From Apodemus sylvaticus (Eukaryota > Chordata > Mammalia > Rodentia > Muridae), in contig NC_067474.1 of assembly GCF_947179515.1 (NCBI RefSeq), positions 88,921,324 through 88,985,323 on the forward strand: 64,000 nt of DNA, given 5' to 3'. Position numbers and translations under genes: made by a program. Under the pieces are notes generated by a model that had not been told where the DNA came from, made no database searches, and worked only from the letters and a program-made list of their open reading frames with translations. Shown here piece after piece: positions 47,730 to 59,769 of this stretch (the stretch's first letter is position 1; every line of letters starts with the position of its first letter).

Positions 47730-48370
47730 AAGGTATTGTAATGGTTTCCTCGCAGAGCAGACTGAGTGTTCCAGACTGAGCATTCCACCCTGCAGAGAAT
47801 CTCTTTAAGACAGGAAATTAACAACTCAAAATAGCCTCAGGAAGCCCCTGAAACTGATCACATTCACTAGGCTCTTTGTATTCAGTAAAGCTGAAGATGG
47901 CTGAGAGTCATTCTCAGGCAAGTTAGGCTACAAAGAAGACTTTTGGAGAAGCCGAATTGCTTAGAAAACTCTTAGACCGGACCAACAGCCCAGAAGAAGT
48001 AAACATTAACCAAGCTGCTGAAAAAGAAGGGACCAAAAAGCTGGCTGAAAGAAACAATGCCCAGCTAAGCCACTTGGAAGAAGCTTAGATTAATTGGGTC
48101 CATCTGGAAAGTACTCTTGAAATTGTCAAACTCACTGCAGGATACACATCATATCTCAGGCCTCTATGCTGGTGTGGGCTTTGGTAATACAGTGGTCTTT
48201 GAGTCATTTTTGATTATACACACATATGCACATATTTCTGTAAGTAATCCAAATAAAACTCACTGGTTCATCAAGTTGGACATTGGTGCTATCTATACTC
48301 AGGTCTATTCTTGGTTCCCTATCTGTGCTGAGTAGGCATTTGCTCATGTCCCCCAGGAATTGTAATACAA
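47730..48370 (+). mobile_element. Probable solo LTR of a rodent ERV
   Basis: The blocks aaactcttagaccggaccaa, ccaagctgctgaaaaagaag, tgcccagctaagccacttgg, and taatccaaataaaactcact (poly-A signal near 48253) resemble a rodent LTR I have seen repeatedly but cannot name. No internal retroviral sequence flanks it. Ends are approximate. Confidence 0.45.
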
Positions 48371-48867
48371 GACGGGGTCATATGGCACACAAGTATCTTT
48401 CTTAGACACAGGGTTCAGTCTTTTATTACCTAAATATCTCCCCAACTTTTTGTGGCTGCCTCTTCTTCCAGACAAACATTTTCAATTTTGAAGTAGTATA
48501 TTTTAGGCCCGTGACCATCTGGTTTCCATACCAGGAGTTTCTCACTGAACAGCAGGGATCTACAGCTTCCCCAGCCTTGTCTAGATTCAGTATTTCCTGA
48601 GCCCTGCCTTCTGCAGTTTCTTTTCTGCTTATGAAATGCTGATTCCTTTTGCTCAGCTGACAAAGAATAAGTCTTAGCTCAAGGACCATTTCCCGAAGCA
48701 TGTCTCACCATGTGAGTGGACTTGCTTCACTTCTTGGTTCTCAACACTTCATTTTTGGTGCCATACAATTTGCATTTGTCATAATATTCTTCAAGTCTTT
48801 GTTCAGTTCTTCTCCAAGTGCTCCAATGTTAGTGTTTAGAAACGAGATTAATATTGTCAAGAGCCCT
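48371..48867. other. Unassigned sequence
   Basis: No gene or repeat family recognised. Confidence 0.4.
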
Positions 48868-48932
48868 CAGCAACTGGCACAGCACCTCACACATAGTAGG
48901 CACTCAATTTCTAAATCCTCAAATGGACTGCA
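48868..48932 (+). mobile_element. L2/MIR 3' end relic
   Basis: cagcacctcacacatagtag then gcactcaatttctaaat is the classic 3' end of an old mammalian MIR or L2 (cacatagtaggcactcaataaat). Confidence 0.65.
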
Positions 48933-49519
48933 AAGTAATTAAATGGCACAGACTGTTCATGAGCTCACATCTTAGTGGCTTAATGCTGAGTATGCAAAGG
49001 CTGGAAAGTCTGTCTGCATTCCAGTGCCAGAATTATATTTATGAGGACATGTGGAGGACAGAGCAGACAGGAACATTATAGTCCAAAAAGACTGTAAGAG
49101 AAGACTGTTTTTAACCTTAAAGCATATATAGGTCCCCCAGAAGATTTTGGAAAAAAAAAATAATTGGGAGAAAGGTCAGTTCTAAGCTTGACAAAACAAA
49201 CTGCTGATTGGGTTCTCCGAAACCAAGCATCCTGAACTGCTAAATGACTGCTGCATGTTGCTGGTACCAAATGTCCTCTTTAAATGTGTGGAAGGAGTCA
49301 CATATTCCTAGCAGAAGTAACGAAATCCTTTCAGTGGGGGCCTATGATCCCTGTTACCATCCCTGCCTCCTCCTTGCTTTTTTCTCACTCTAACTATGCC
49401 ACAGATAGGTGGAATGTTGCCTAAGTTGGCCCTCATCAGATCTGTTCTATCTCCTCTTTTCAGTTTTTCTATAACATCTACTTTACTTCGCTTTGGGGCT
49501 TTAAAAAAAAAAAGCAAAA
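48933..49519. other. Unassigned sequence
   Basis: A-runs at 49150-49160 and 49503-49512. No gene or repeat family recognised. Confidence 0.4.
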
Positions 49520-49765
49520 GGAACAAGGCTGTGGAGGTGTCTCATTAGTAAAGATACTTGCTGCTAAGCCGGAAGACCTGCTTAGTTCCTTAGGACAACC
49601 TGGAGAAAGAAGAGGAGTGACAAGGGGCTCCTACAAGCCATCCTCCAGTCTCCATATATGTGCTGTGACACACACAGAAACTCAAAAACAAAGACATAAA
49701 TGCATACACACATACACGCATATACACACACATACACAAATAAATAAATGTAATACATTTTAAAA
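49520..49765 (+). mobile_element. B3A-like SINE with CA-rich tail
   Basis: caaggctgtggaggtgtctc head, ttgctgctaagccggaagac, gccatcctccagtctccata, then a CATA-rich tail and aaataaataaatgtaat. Confidence 0.65.
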
Positions 49766-50339
49766 TCAAAGAACATATAAACAGCACCATGTAATTTTGA
49801 GTAGATGACAGAACTGAGCCTTTTGCCCCATCTCTGGCAATTTAGAATTAGCAATATGATATTCCTGAATTGACTTATCAATTCATTTTAAGACCATTGT
49901 TTTTGTTAATGATTTGCTCAAGAACTAAGTCAATGAGCTTTTCTAAGGTATAGACAGTAATTAAGAAAGATATATGAGTGCATCTGAGCCCTTAAGATGC
50001 AAAGTCAAGCTAACGTAGCTATTTCTTAGAAAATGTGGGTTTTTAAAAACATATTCATCAGAGATTCCCAGAAAGAAGAAAAAGTATCCCTAGACATAGA
50101 CAAGGAGGCATGTGCTCATTTTATTGTTCTTTGTTGCACTGTACCTCATAAATAGCAAGTTTTACAGACTGTAAGTTTGTAAGCATCTATCTCAACTCCA
50201 GCAAGTCTAATAGGGTAATTTACTCTAGCATGAGTTTCCTATTTCTGTGTCACAATTCTCAGAATACCTGAAGATCTTTTATTATCATCATATCTTTATG
50301 GTGTCCTATGATTAGTCACATGTGATTTTACAGTGGTGA
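49766..50339. other. Unassigned sequence
   Basis: No gene or repeat family recognised. Confidence 0.4.
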
Positions 50340-50530
50340 TCTAATGTATTCAGTTGTGGTAATTCACAGCTATAATCCTAGGATGTTAAAAACTGCTGCA
50401 GGAGAGTCACCATTAAGGTTCACCTGTGATACATCATTGAGTTTCAAGCCTTTGTGGAGTGCAAAGTGAGACCCTGCTATAAGCCAACCACCAAAGACCA
50501 AATTCTCATAAACAAAAACAACTACAACAA
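50340..50530 (+). mobile_element. Old B1-type SINE
   Basis: gttgtggtaattcacagcta, taatcctaggatgttaaaaa, gagtttcaagcctttgtgga, gcaaagtgagaccctgctat follow old B1/PB1 order, then an A-rich tail. Confidence 0.6.
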
Positions 50531-51499
50531 ACCAAACCATCTAATTGACTTGTGTTGGGAAATCTCAGATCTCTTACTTCCATATGAAAGCTATAAAATG
50601 AATTAATCTCAGTGAAGAAGGCCAGTGGAAGGAGAGGCCCAAATCTCAGCCCTTTATTACCACACACTTAGCAAAGCAACGATTATTGATGGGAATGAAA
50701 ATAAATGCTGCTCTAATAAGTATGTTGATGAGCAGGAAGCGAAACAGCTTCACTACTTATGTGGAGGGAGTATGGTTAGTGGGATGTCTGGGTCTATAAG
50801 TCAGAAGCCAGATTGTAATAGAGAACAAGGTATGAGACTCGTCAGCTCTAGGAAGAGTAAAAGAGGCATTATAGAAATTGGAAAAAAATCAGAAGTTATG
50901 TTAGAAGATATTAGAAAGAGTGTGGTCCACAAAGCTCACAAGAGTTAGGTGAAACAGTGAGCCCTGGTGTAGGAGACACAGCAATGTTGCAGAAGCTCCA
51001 GGTCTGACCATGATGGTGACACTGTGCTATAAGACAGCCTTCAACTCAGACACAGCAGTCTTCCCTGGAAAGAGATGTCCTCTAGAACTTCTATCATCAC
51101 AAAGGAGAAGTTAAAACCTTTCTACAGAACTTCAAATAACAATGCAGTGACAGGCTAACACTGCTTTGAAGCCAATGCTTGTTTACTATTCAAATGATCC
51201 CAAGGCTTTCAAGAAAGTTCTACTTTGCCTGTGCTTTGCAAATAGAACAACTGAGCCTGTGATGTCTCATATCTCTTCTTTATATGTTAACTGAAGAAAA
51301 TTTTAATTCTTTTGTGGGGATGCTGGGGGAAGGGTAAAGAGAATAAGAGGAGTCACAAGGTACTATGATATATTCCTGGCTGACCTTTAAATCATGGAGA
51401 TTTTTATGTTTTAGAATATGAAGACCTAGGGTTAAAGAAATGACTATCATAGTCAGTATTACCAAAACATTTTAAGCTCAATGCTAAGACCTGTTTCTT
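50531..51499. other. Unassigned sequence
   Basis: A 107-codon frame (50625-50948) has no recognised features. The last part may hold more of the Tigger element that follows, but I cannot align it. Confidence 0.4.
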
Positions 51500-51685
51500 A
51501 GAAAAATAAACCTTTCAAATATTGCTGTCTATTGACAATGTACCTGACCACATAAAAGCTTTGAAGAAATGGTCAATGAGATTGATTTTGTTTTTATCCT
51601 GAAAACACAACATCCATTCTGCAGTTTGTGGATCAAAAAACAATATCAATTGTCAGATCTTATTATTTAAAAATAGCTTGGTCTA
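51500..51685 (+). mobile_element. Tigger1-like DNA transposon relic, part 1
   Basis: The stretch matches the transposase region of Tigger1 (TcMar, pogo-like): tttcaaatattgctgtctat, attgacaatgtacctgacca, acacaacatccattctgcag, then tcttattattta. The IDN-xP motif at 51531-51545 corresponds to the second catalytic Asp of the DDE domain. A stop follows within 25 codons and frameshifts are present, so it is dead. The element continues after the ID insertion. Confidence 0.8.
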
Positions 51686-51689
51686 GTAA

Positions 51690-51775
51690 GAGGGCTAAGT
51701 GAGAGAATTTTTGTTTAGCATGTATAGTAAACCAGGTTCAATGACCAATACCCAGAGAAAAAGGAAAAATATTTT
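51690..51775 (+). mobile_element. ID SINE inside Tigger relic
   Basis: agggctaagtgagagaattt, tgtttagcatgtatagtaaa, ccaggttcaatgaccaatac, then an A-rich tail follow the ID core. It interrupts the Tigger coding relic. Confidence 0.65.
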
Positions 51776-51779
51776 ATAA

Positions 51780-52440
51780 AGTTAGAGTCCCTATACATAG
51801 GGATTAGACTTGTGAATCTGGAAAGGGCACTCAAAATCTGGAAAAGATACTTCATCTAGATGTCATTAAGAATGTTTGTGACTCCTGGAATGAAGTAAAA
51901 AACAGGAGTTAAAGGAAGACAATTACAGATCTCACAAGTGACCTTGAAGGGATCAAGAATGTGGGAGTAAAAGGAATTTTAACTTCCTTAAAACAAAGTG
52001 GAGTAAATCACAAGGAAGGGACAGGATCTCTCTGAACACTAGCCTTTACTTTTATACTCATGGTGGCTTTTGATGAGAATGTGCTCCAGGGGAGGGTGCA
52101 GTGGACACTGTTGCCATAACTGAAGGATGTAGAAAGGTTTCATAAGCATTGCAAAAACAGCAGTAGGCTTTTGAAAGAATTGGATTTTGTTTATGAACAA
52201 GGAGCACCCAGGATAAAGTATTATAAACATGTCAGAAGCTACAGGGAAATCATTGATAAATGAAAGTGTCAATCAGTGCAGGATACCTGCACTGTTGTTT
52301 TCAGAGCTGCTCCTTCCACTGTAGGCTCCAGGAGTTACCATTCTATTGTAGTCATCCATACTGATCAAGACATTTTCTACCATAGGATTCTGGATCCTGA
52401 AGACTCTGAAGATCATGGTCATTTAAAACAAAACATCACC
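51780..52440 (+). mobile_element. Tigger1-like DNA transposon relic, part 2
   Basis: Continues the transposase relic: ctggaaaagatacttcatct, agatgtcattaagaatgttt, gtgactcctggaatgaagt, gaccttgaagggatcaagaa, and near 52170-52290 agaagctacagggaaatcat and a caatcagtgcagg segment, all in Tigger1 order. Frameshifts and deletions throughout. Terminal inverted repeats were not found. Confidence 0.75.
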
Positions 52441-52639
52441 TTTCAGTTGCCATGTATATTACATTTAGGTGCAATTCTATTGCACATGTAATAGACTATG
52501 CTATATTAATGAATTAATATAACTTTCCTGTATATCAACAAACAATAGGCATCATGTGACTTTGCTACAGTAATCATGTATACAGTAGTCTGAGACTGAT
52601 TCAGAGATATCTCTTGAGATATATAAATTCTTTCTGTTG

Positions 52640-52775
52640 TTAACTGTTGATTTGTTTGATGCAGGGTCTCATGTACTTAACATTTAGCAGAAGATGATTT
52701 TAAAATCCTAATCCTCCTGTGTATACCTCCCAAAGGTTGCATTACAGATAGCCCCGTGCTACTACTGTGACTGGC
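52640..52775 (-). mobile_element. Possible old B1 relic
   Basis: gatgcagggtctcatgtact and cctaatcctcctgtgtatac then caaaggttgcattacag resemble a decayed B1/PB1 complement. Confidence 0.4.
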
Positions 52776-52968
52776 ATGCTTGGAGTCTTAATTATGACCA
52801 AGAGTTATTGATGTGCCACAAAGGAAGAGGACTGGTGATAAACATTATGTGCATAATGTCTGAGGGACACAACTAAAAGAACCAGATTTGCCAATGAATT
52901 CACTATATGTTGTTAGTTTAAGTGGGTTTCTTATTAGAACCTCATGTGCTTCAAATGACCATGAATAG

Positions 52969-53003
52969 TGAAATCTAACCAAAACATGTGTGGTTAGATT
53001 TCA
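52969..53003. repeat. 13-bp inverted repeat
   Basis: tgaaatctaacca (52969-52981) and tggttagatttca (52991-53003) are perfect reverse complements with a 9-base loop. A direct repeat of tttcagtaaaa follows (52999-53009 and 53017-53027). Confidence 0.95.
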
Positions 53004-53099
53004 GTAAAAAAAAATCTTTCAGTAAAAGATGCTTGATTCCAAATACCCAAATAGCTCACAAAGCAATAAATGTTTTCTTACTATTAGGTGGTTTTAAAA

Positions 53100-53210
53100 G
53101 TTTATATATTTATTATTTTACTGTATTTTTTAAGGCAGGATTTTTCATTGTAGGCCATGATTGCCTCAAAGACCCAATCTTGCTTTGATCTCAACCTAAG
53201 TGATGGCAAC
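53100..53210 (-). mobile_element. Possible old B1 relic
   Basis: A T-rich start, then ttttaaggcaggatttttca and ttgtaggccatgattgcctc resemble a decayed B1 complement. Confidence 0.35.
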
Positions 53211-54159
53211 ATGGCTACTGTGTTTGTTTCTAAACTGTCTTATTTTGCTAAGAGAGGCTAATATGTCTGTATTACTGAAATAGTATTATTCAGTTGGTTA
53301 ACAATATTAATCTAGTATAGGTCATAATTAGGACAGGGAAAGGTACCAGATGATGAATGGTGGACACATTTGTAGAATTCTATGAGTGTTGGGAGGGATT
53401 TCAGCAGGCTATGGTAGGAGCCTGTAGGGGAGCAATTTCAGATCTCATCTCTGAACAGAGGAGACAGAAGAAGGAGGCAGAAGAGCAACCTAGAGAATGT
53501 TTTGGGGGAAAGAAGGACTTTGTAATTATAAATTCAGCATGCTCAAAGGGAGAGAGCAGGATAGGAGAGAAGCAACCATACAGCCAGCAGAGATATGCTG
53601 GACACTGTAGGCTTCATTCAAAGCCTTGAAACTCTTAGGTACAAGCACTGGATACAAAGAGCGTAAGATTAACACTGCAGTGCTCATTTACTCAGAGTTC
53701 TTTTAAAACTCTATGTTTGTATTGAGGAATTAATGTTAACAACAGAATCCTTTCTTATACCCTAGGGAAGACTACCATTTTCCTATCGAGTCATGTGGAT
53801 AACATTTTATGATCTTGAAAATTTCTGAGTACTTTAGAATATTCAAAATAAACACTTCACCTCAGAGCATGTGGATGAAGCAAACCATTGAGCATTCTCA
53901 GCCCATAAGGGTTTATTGAGCACTGCATGTATCAGATGATTCAAATCCATCTTTACTCACTTGAGTTCTGCATATGTAAATTTACTACTTTGTATCTCAG
54001 TTGATTTTGTAGAAATGTGCACACAGTGTAGCATTAAAGGAACCCCTTCAGGAAATAGATTCCCATCAGTCCAAATTCCTCTTAGAGTGTTCTTGCTGCA
54101 TCGCCCAAGTCATGCAACACTGTAAGCTCTTTTAGCTTCAGGATCTTTTTGGAGACTGG
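53211..54159. other. Unassigned sequence
   Basis: No gene or repeat family recognised; the 90-codon frame at 53357-53629 has no known features. Confidence 0.4.
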
Positions 54160-54292
54160 AGATCATATTACTTCTATGTGTGGAGCCTGTTTTCAGGATT
54201 GAATGAAATAATAATATTGACTATGATACCTAAATACAATAAGCACTGAGAAATATCAGCAGTTCATTGTTAGTTGTTATTGGTTTATATAT
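54160..54292 (+). mobile_element. MIR relic
   Basis: ttgaatgaaataataatatt then caataagcactgagaaatat and cattgttagttgttattggt resembles the 3' part of MIR. Confidence 0.45.
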
Positions 54293-54534
54293 GGTACAGG
54301 TAGAGTAGATTATCAATTATAAATTGACTTGGAACAGGGGTGTAATTGAAGTAACCAGGCATCTGATCTTTTCCCCTCAGCTGCATTTGGGAAGTGTACC
54401 TAGAAACCAGGACACTTGGGGCAGTAGGGCCAGTAAAAACCAATCAAGATAAATACTGTCATAGGTCATCAGCATACTGAAAGTCAAGGTTAAAAGACAC
54501 TTAGTTGGTACAGAAAAAAGATGTCAAGTATGTA

Positions 54535-54557
54535 AACACACACACACACACACACTG
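54535..54557. repeat. (CA)n short microsatellite
   Basis: Eleven CA units. Confidence 0.95.
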
Positions 54558-54599
54558 TAAGAAATAAGTGTAAGCAATATGAAAGAAATTACAAATGTA

Positions 54600-55090
54600 A
54601 CTCAGCCCAGAGTGTGAGAGTGTGAAATGTGATAAAAGAAAACGCCCTGACTCAGTGAACTCCTCAATTTTAATTGACTAATACACCATGAAGATGAAGT
54701 CTAGAGTGTGTGTGTGGAGACTGATAAGCCTAGTTAGTGTTAGATACCGTGGTGTTGCAGGCCTGAGCTAAAAGAGACTGAAAAACCCTGATCTGAAAGC
54801 TAAGGTTTGGATCATTCCTGAGAGGTATTGAGACTGACTCATTCCTGGAAACAGCCCACCCCATCTCTGGACCAAGGCTCCAGTGGGGATCCAAAGCACA
54901 GTGAGGAAACACTGTGGGCCTCACCTGCACTTCCATCTGAACTAAGTTACAGCACTTACCAGACCAGAGGTGAGCCTGTGTGTGTGAATGAATGTGATCC
55001 TTTTTGCTTTATATTTGTTCATTGTTGCTTATGAATAAATACTATTTTAACTTCATCTACCGAGTCAAAGGCACTTTCTTTCTCCCATTC
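54600..55090 (+). mobile_element. Possible LTR
   Basis: The stretch ends with a poly-A signal context (gaataaatactattttaact, signal at about 55033) followed by a U5-like pyrimidine-rich part. Overall layout resembles a rodent LTR, but I cannot name a family and see no internal sequence. Confidence 0.35.
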
Positions 55091-55118
55091 TCAACTCCAT
55101 CCCTAAACCTGACTCAAG

Positions 55119-55120
<2 letters not shown>

Positions 55121-55150
<30 letters not shown>
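55121..55150. repeat. (CA)n microsatellite
   Basis: About 15 CA units. Confidence 0.95.
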
Positions 55151-55152
<2 letters not shown>

Positions 55153-57294
55153 AACAAATCTGGACTATCTCTCTGTTAGACATCTGCTGGCCCAAAGGCA
55201 GTAAAAGTACATCATTGGGAGAGTTAAAGTCTGAATATGAACTCTGTCTGCTTTCTACTTTAAACTTGTCATTTATAAGGTATTAATTCTGAACAAATTT
55301 TGTGTCATTTTCATGATTTTATCTTCTCTTTAGCAAACTGGGCATGGTTATTTATTTTTGCCTACCCCAAAGCATTGTTGGTGTGATTAAAGGAAAGAAA
55401 ATATTTGGAAAAGTCTAAAGAAATGATCAAGTCCTTAATAAATCCTTTCAGTAATATTTTTTGAATATTCATCCTGTTCTGTGAATTGTAGTTTAAGGGA
55501 AAAATATACTGTTTTAATGTAAAAAGAAAAGAAGTTAGACTTTTTGAATATTTCAGAGAAGCTGACAGGCTCTGCTGTGGTGTTAGCTTATGAGAGCCTG
55601 AACTGTGGGAGGGGCTTCTGGGCAAGTTCAGTGCATTATTTCATCAAATGAGATAGTTTAACCTCTCCTTACTTTCAGGTGAATAATGACTTATGGGCGT
55701 GGGAGGGAGCAGGAGAGAGGAATCCTAGTCAGGTGACTGACAGGATTAGCATCTAAAATGAGGAGACAAAGTATGGGAAGTTTTAGGAAGCTTAGAATGT
55801 GTCTCCGCCCACTGCCAAGAGTAGAACTAGTTTTGTCTTAATTGGTGTCAACAAAGCCCAGATAGTGTCCATTTAAATACAATCCTAAGAATGGGCTTTG
55901 TGGTCTCCTGTTACTAAGGAAAAAAGAGGTAGGATGTAGAGTTCACCACAAGGGAGAGGTCCATCCTCAAAGACCTGCAATCTTGTTAATCCATGTAACA
56001 TCTTTACTGCAGCTTGTATTGCTTTATTTATTATGCATTGATTGGTATTCATTCCTGTTTCCCTTCTTTTCTAGCTTGTTTCCTCCTAGATAAGAGCCAA
56101 AAGCCTCCGCACTCTTTCCCTGTCACTCTGGGCTTTCTCATTGTTTCTCTGAAGCTACCCCTTGCACCCTGCAGCTGCTTGCTACCTTCCAGTGCCAAGC
56201 ACATGGTATTCTCTCTTTATCTCCCTTCTGGCAGCTGCCAAGATTTACAGCTTGCCTGCCTCTTTGTTTTCTGTCTAATGAAATTGCCCAGGAGCTTCCG
56301 TTTCAGTATGTTTTAAAATTCTTTTATTAACAAACTAAGAGCCCAGCAAAGAGACCTCAGTTTCTCGAGGAACAAAGATACATAAGATTCAGTAGAGCTC
56401 GGTGTAGATGGATCTGGAGAACATGCTATAGAGAAGACAAAGCATGAGCTCGTTTTAGATAGATGCTTGGAAGTTTGTCAGGGGGATGAGGTGGCAAGGA
56501 TGGTACAGAGACAAAGGATAAAAAGTGCACAAAACACAATGCACTCTGAATGTATCTCATTACGCATCATTGCAGCCAGGTGTATTGTGGTATCACCACA
56601 GACATTTAGCTATGTAACTTGTTGGGATCTTGATATTTGATATCTTGTGGTCCTGTGATTATATCATACAACCTATGTCACAGATGTCCTTATGCATGTA
56701 GATGTCATGACCTGCAGTAGTGAACACTGAGTATGCCTTCCTCTCTAGTTTCACCAAATACTATTTCTACATCCATTGATATTGCATGGCTGCATTAAGC
56801 AAGGGTGCTAACTGAGCAACCACTGTGGCTGAGTGCATCATTTCTGCCTCACAGCTGAACAGAAGGTTTCAGTTTTCACTGCCTTCTAGGCTACTTAACT
56901 CTCCGTAGCAGAAGTATTCAGATGAAGAAGTCCAACTGTTAGGATAATCTTGTTGATGTAAGACATCTGTATATGACTTCATGACATCTGGCACTGTTTG
57001 GATTATAAGGAATGCAGAGCTCTGAGTTCTCTAAATACACCATGTGACAGCTCAGGAAACATTTGCTCATTGTGACAGTAACAAAATTCCCAAACCAGGT
57101 GAAATGAGGAAAGGTATTCTAGACAAATAAATCTAAAGGAATATTTATCTAATGTGTTGCATGTGGAAAAGTGAAGTAGTGTACTGGCATTTTACATAAT
57201 TCCAAACCATTTATGTATTAGGTATCGATCATAGAGATTATAGATGAACTGTTGAAAATTACCTTAATATTTGTCAAGAGGAATGCACATTTAA
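55151..57294. other. Mostly unassigned sequence
   Basis: The stretch 55680-56400 has an LTR-like pattern of G-rich and pyrimidine-rich blocks but I cannot assign it. No gene recognised; the 100-codon frame at 56014-56316 has no known features. Confidence 0.35.
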
Positions 57295-57382
57295 CAGACA
57301 CTGAACATGGAGCATCTACATGCTAAGCATTCTGCTGGGCGATGAGAATAAAGTGATGAAATACTCCTGCTGGCAGGTAACA
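57295..57382 (-). mobile_element. L2/MIR relic
   Basis: ggagcatctacatgctaagc, attctgctgggcgatgagaa resembles the complement of the L2 3' end (gagc-cctactatgtgccaggcactgtgctagg). Confidence 0.45.
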
Positions 57383-58048
57383 TGTAAGTAACTATGCAGA
57401 CACATGGGAAAAGTGGGTAGGTGCAGCATCATTTCTCCTTTGAGACCACTTCATATGGCCACCACAAGGTAGACAGCCTGGTGCTCTGTCCCTCAGTAAT
57501 CATAACTGGAGAAGGCACATGACCTGGAGAGACCAGTACATTTCCTCTTGGGAGTTTTCTATTAACTCATTCAGAGGTGATGATCTTTCCACTTGGTTGG
57601 CTAAGGCAAGACCATAGCACCCTGAATGTCAATTGTTAGTCTTACCTACCCCAAAGATAATGGGGAGGAAGAAGGGCTGGGTAAAGTAGGACTAAAGAAA
57701 GCCAGAGAGGGAGCGAGGGAAAGGAGGAGAGAGAATACCCACTATATCTATAGGCTCTCCTTTAATACTTCTGCATCTTTCTAAAATTTCACTTAAATAG
57801 CATGGGAATGTGCAGAGCTAAAACTATATCCTAAAGCATTTACATATCAGAGATGAGAAAAGTGAGAACAGAAACCCAAATTTTCATTACAAATATTCAG
57901 TTATATAGTGACTGAGAAAACAGAAATTAGGGTTTAGTCTACTAAGGGTTAGCCTTTGAAAAACTAGTATAGTGCCTATTCACTAATGTTCATAGTATTG
58001 TCTTTTAAGATAAATGAGGCATATGTTCTCTGAATCAGATGTTTAATA
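57383..58048. other. Unassigned sequence
   Basis: A purine-rich patch lies at 57660-57735. No gene recognised. Confidence 0.4.
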
Positions 58049-58073
58049 GTAGGAACACACACACACACACACA
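58049..58073. repeat. (CA)n short microsatellite
   Basis: About 11 CA units after gga. Confidence 0.93.
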
Positions 58074-58144
58074 TTGGAGTACATGCACAAGAAAAATTCC
58101 TAGTAATAACTCTTGAGAAAGAAAAAGCTACTCCACATTAAAAT

Positions 58145-58335
58145 GAATAAATAAGCACATAATGAAATACTATTCATGACTACAAAATGAATGATCTAAA
58201 ACTATTTAACAGGATGGCAATCTTACTGTCACAATGTAAAATAATGGAATTTAGGTAAAGAAACACAGAAAACATTAGGTCCATTCACTTAATAGCATAA
58301 AAAAAGAACTGAAATATGTCACTTTGAATTACATG
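58145..58335 (+). mobile_element. Possible ancient L1 3' region
   Basis: ataatgaaatactattcatg, actacaaaatgaatgatcta then a tggaatt segment and an acacagaaaac segment resemble the end of ORF2 in ancient mammalian L1s. Strongly decayed. Confidence 0.35.
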
Positions 58336-58637
58336 GATACTAAAGAAAAGCAAAGGAGTGGTCCTGTTACAAGATAGAAATAGTTTTGAGAAAAGGGAAT
58401 AACATGGGACCTTTGTGGATTAATAAATGTATTTGTAATAATCGCAGGTAACAACAGTGTGGGCATTAGACTGGATTAATCAACTGATGATATTATGCAT
58501 GTGTAAAAACCATGCCTGTCAAATGAATGTCAAAACCAGAAAGCAAAACAATGCATTCTCATAATCAAATGGATTCAGTTCAGGGTTGCAAGGCATATTC
58601 AAAATAGAAACTTTATCATAGTAATTTAATATGAAAT

Positions 58638-58925
58638 GATCACTGATGGCTCAGTAGGTATGAGTGCATGAGGTACTAACACAAGGCCTAGAGTTTGGAC
58701 ACTAGCACCCATGTAAACAACGTAGCAGTGACTGCCTCTGTGCTTACAACACCACTGCTGTGGAGGTGTAGGCAAGGAGGCTTGCTGGCTGTAGCCTAAC
58801 TCCAGGTTTAGAGAGTGATAAGGGAGTCCATCCAATGTCCTTCTCTGTTGTCAGCCTGTGTATGAACAATAATGCACATTTTAATACATGTGAATATATA
58901 CCACACTTAAATGCACAAATATACA
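58638..58925 (+). mobile_element. B4 SINE
   Basis: gatggctcagtaggtatgag head, gagtttggacactagcaccc, atgtaaacaacgtagcagtg, gctggctgtagcctaactcc, aggtttagagagtgataagg, and a tail with ttttaatacatgtgaat. Full B4 order, diverged. Confidence 0.7.
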
Positions 58926-59769
58926 CTGCAAAATTGAAAAAGCAATTACAGAGAAAAAAACTTGATATATTTCAAAAGACACTGAAAATCTTTTTCTGAA
59001 TTTCCATAGTTGCAAATAATTTGAGAAAAACTTAAAAGTAGTAAAATTTGCTTTTATAATTCAATGGAGAAACATTAATTTCCTTTTAAAAATATAACAG
59101 GGTAATGACAGATTTTATCATCAACATGTTTAAGGGGAAACTGAAAGCTTGTCTAACTATGTTAAAAACCAAACCAAACAAAACTAAAACCAAAAACCAA
59201 GCAGAAACCTAAAACCCAGATATACTAAAACATTAAGAGAATGGCAGTGCAGATATATCTTTTTTTCTGGTGGATGATACAAAACATTTCCTCAGAAAAG
59301 TCAATCAACAAAGTCAGAGTATTGTTTCTAATTTATTGTTGAATAAATGATCAATTTACAAAACAACTAATGTTTCTATTTTACATCAACATTAATCAAT
59401 GTGGAAAGGTAATTTCAATAGTAACACAAAATATAAAATATGTATTAATTTTTGTTATCTCCTACAGAGAACACAGATGATCTGAAAGAAAAGAATGGAA
59501 GGTTTTGTGATATTACTTGGTATGAGCAGATAACATTTCAGTTTCCTGAAGTATATTCTATGATGTCAAAATCAACATTTCATTTGGATGATTCTGATCT
59601 CATATTGTTGAAGATTGAATGATCTCCCATAGACTCAGATTTTAATACTTTGTCTTTAGTTGTTGGTACAGTTTATGGATGTTTTTGGTTTTCTCAAATG
59701 GATTAACTTATATTCTAGTAGTTGATATACAGTTATTTATCTTGTAATTTTTTCTTGACAGTTGTCCAT
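58926..59769. other. AT-rich unassigned sequence
   Basis: A-rich CCAAA patch at 59165-59215. No gene or repeat family recognised. Confidence 0.4.

Noticed and set aside
50625..50948. 107-codon frame, considered as a processed pseudogene
   Set aside because: No known protein was recognised and no poly-A tail or target duplication was found.
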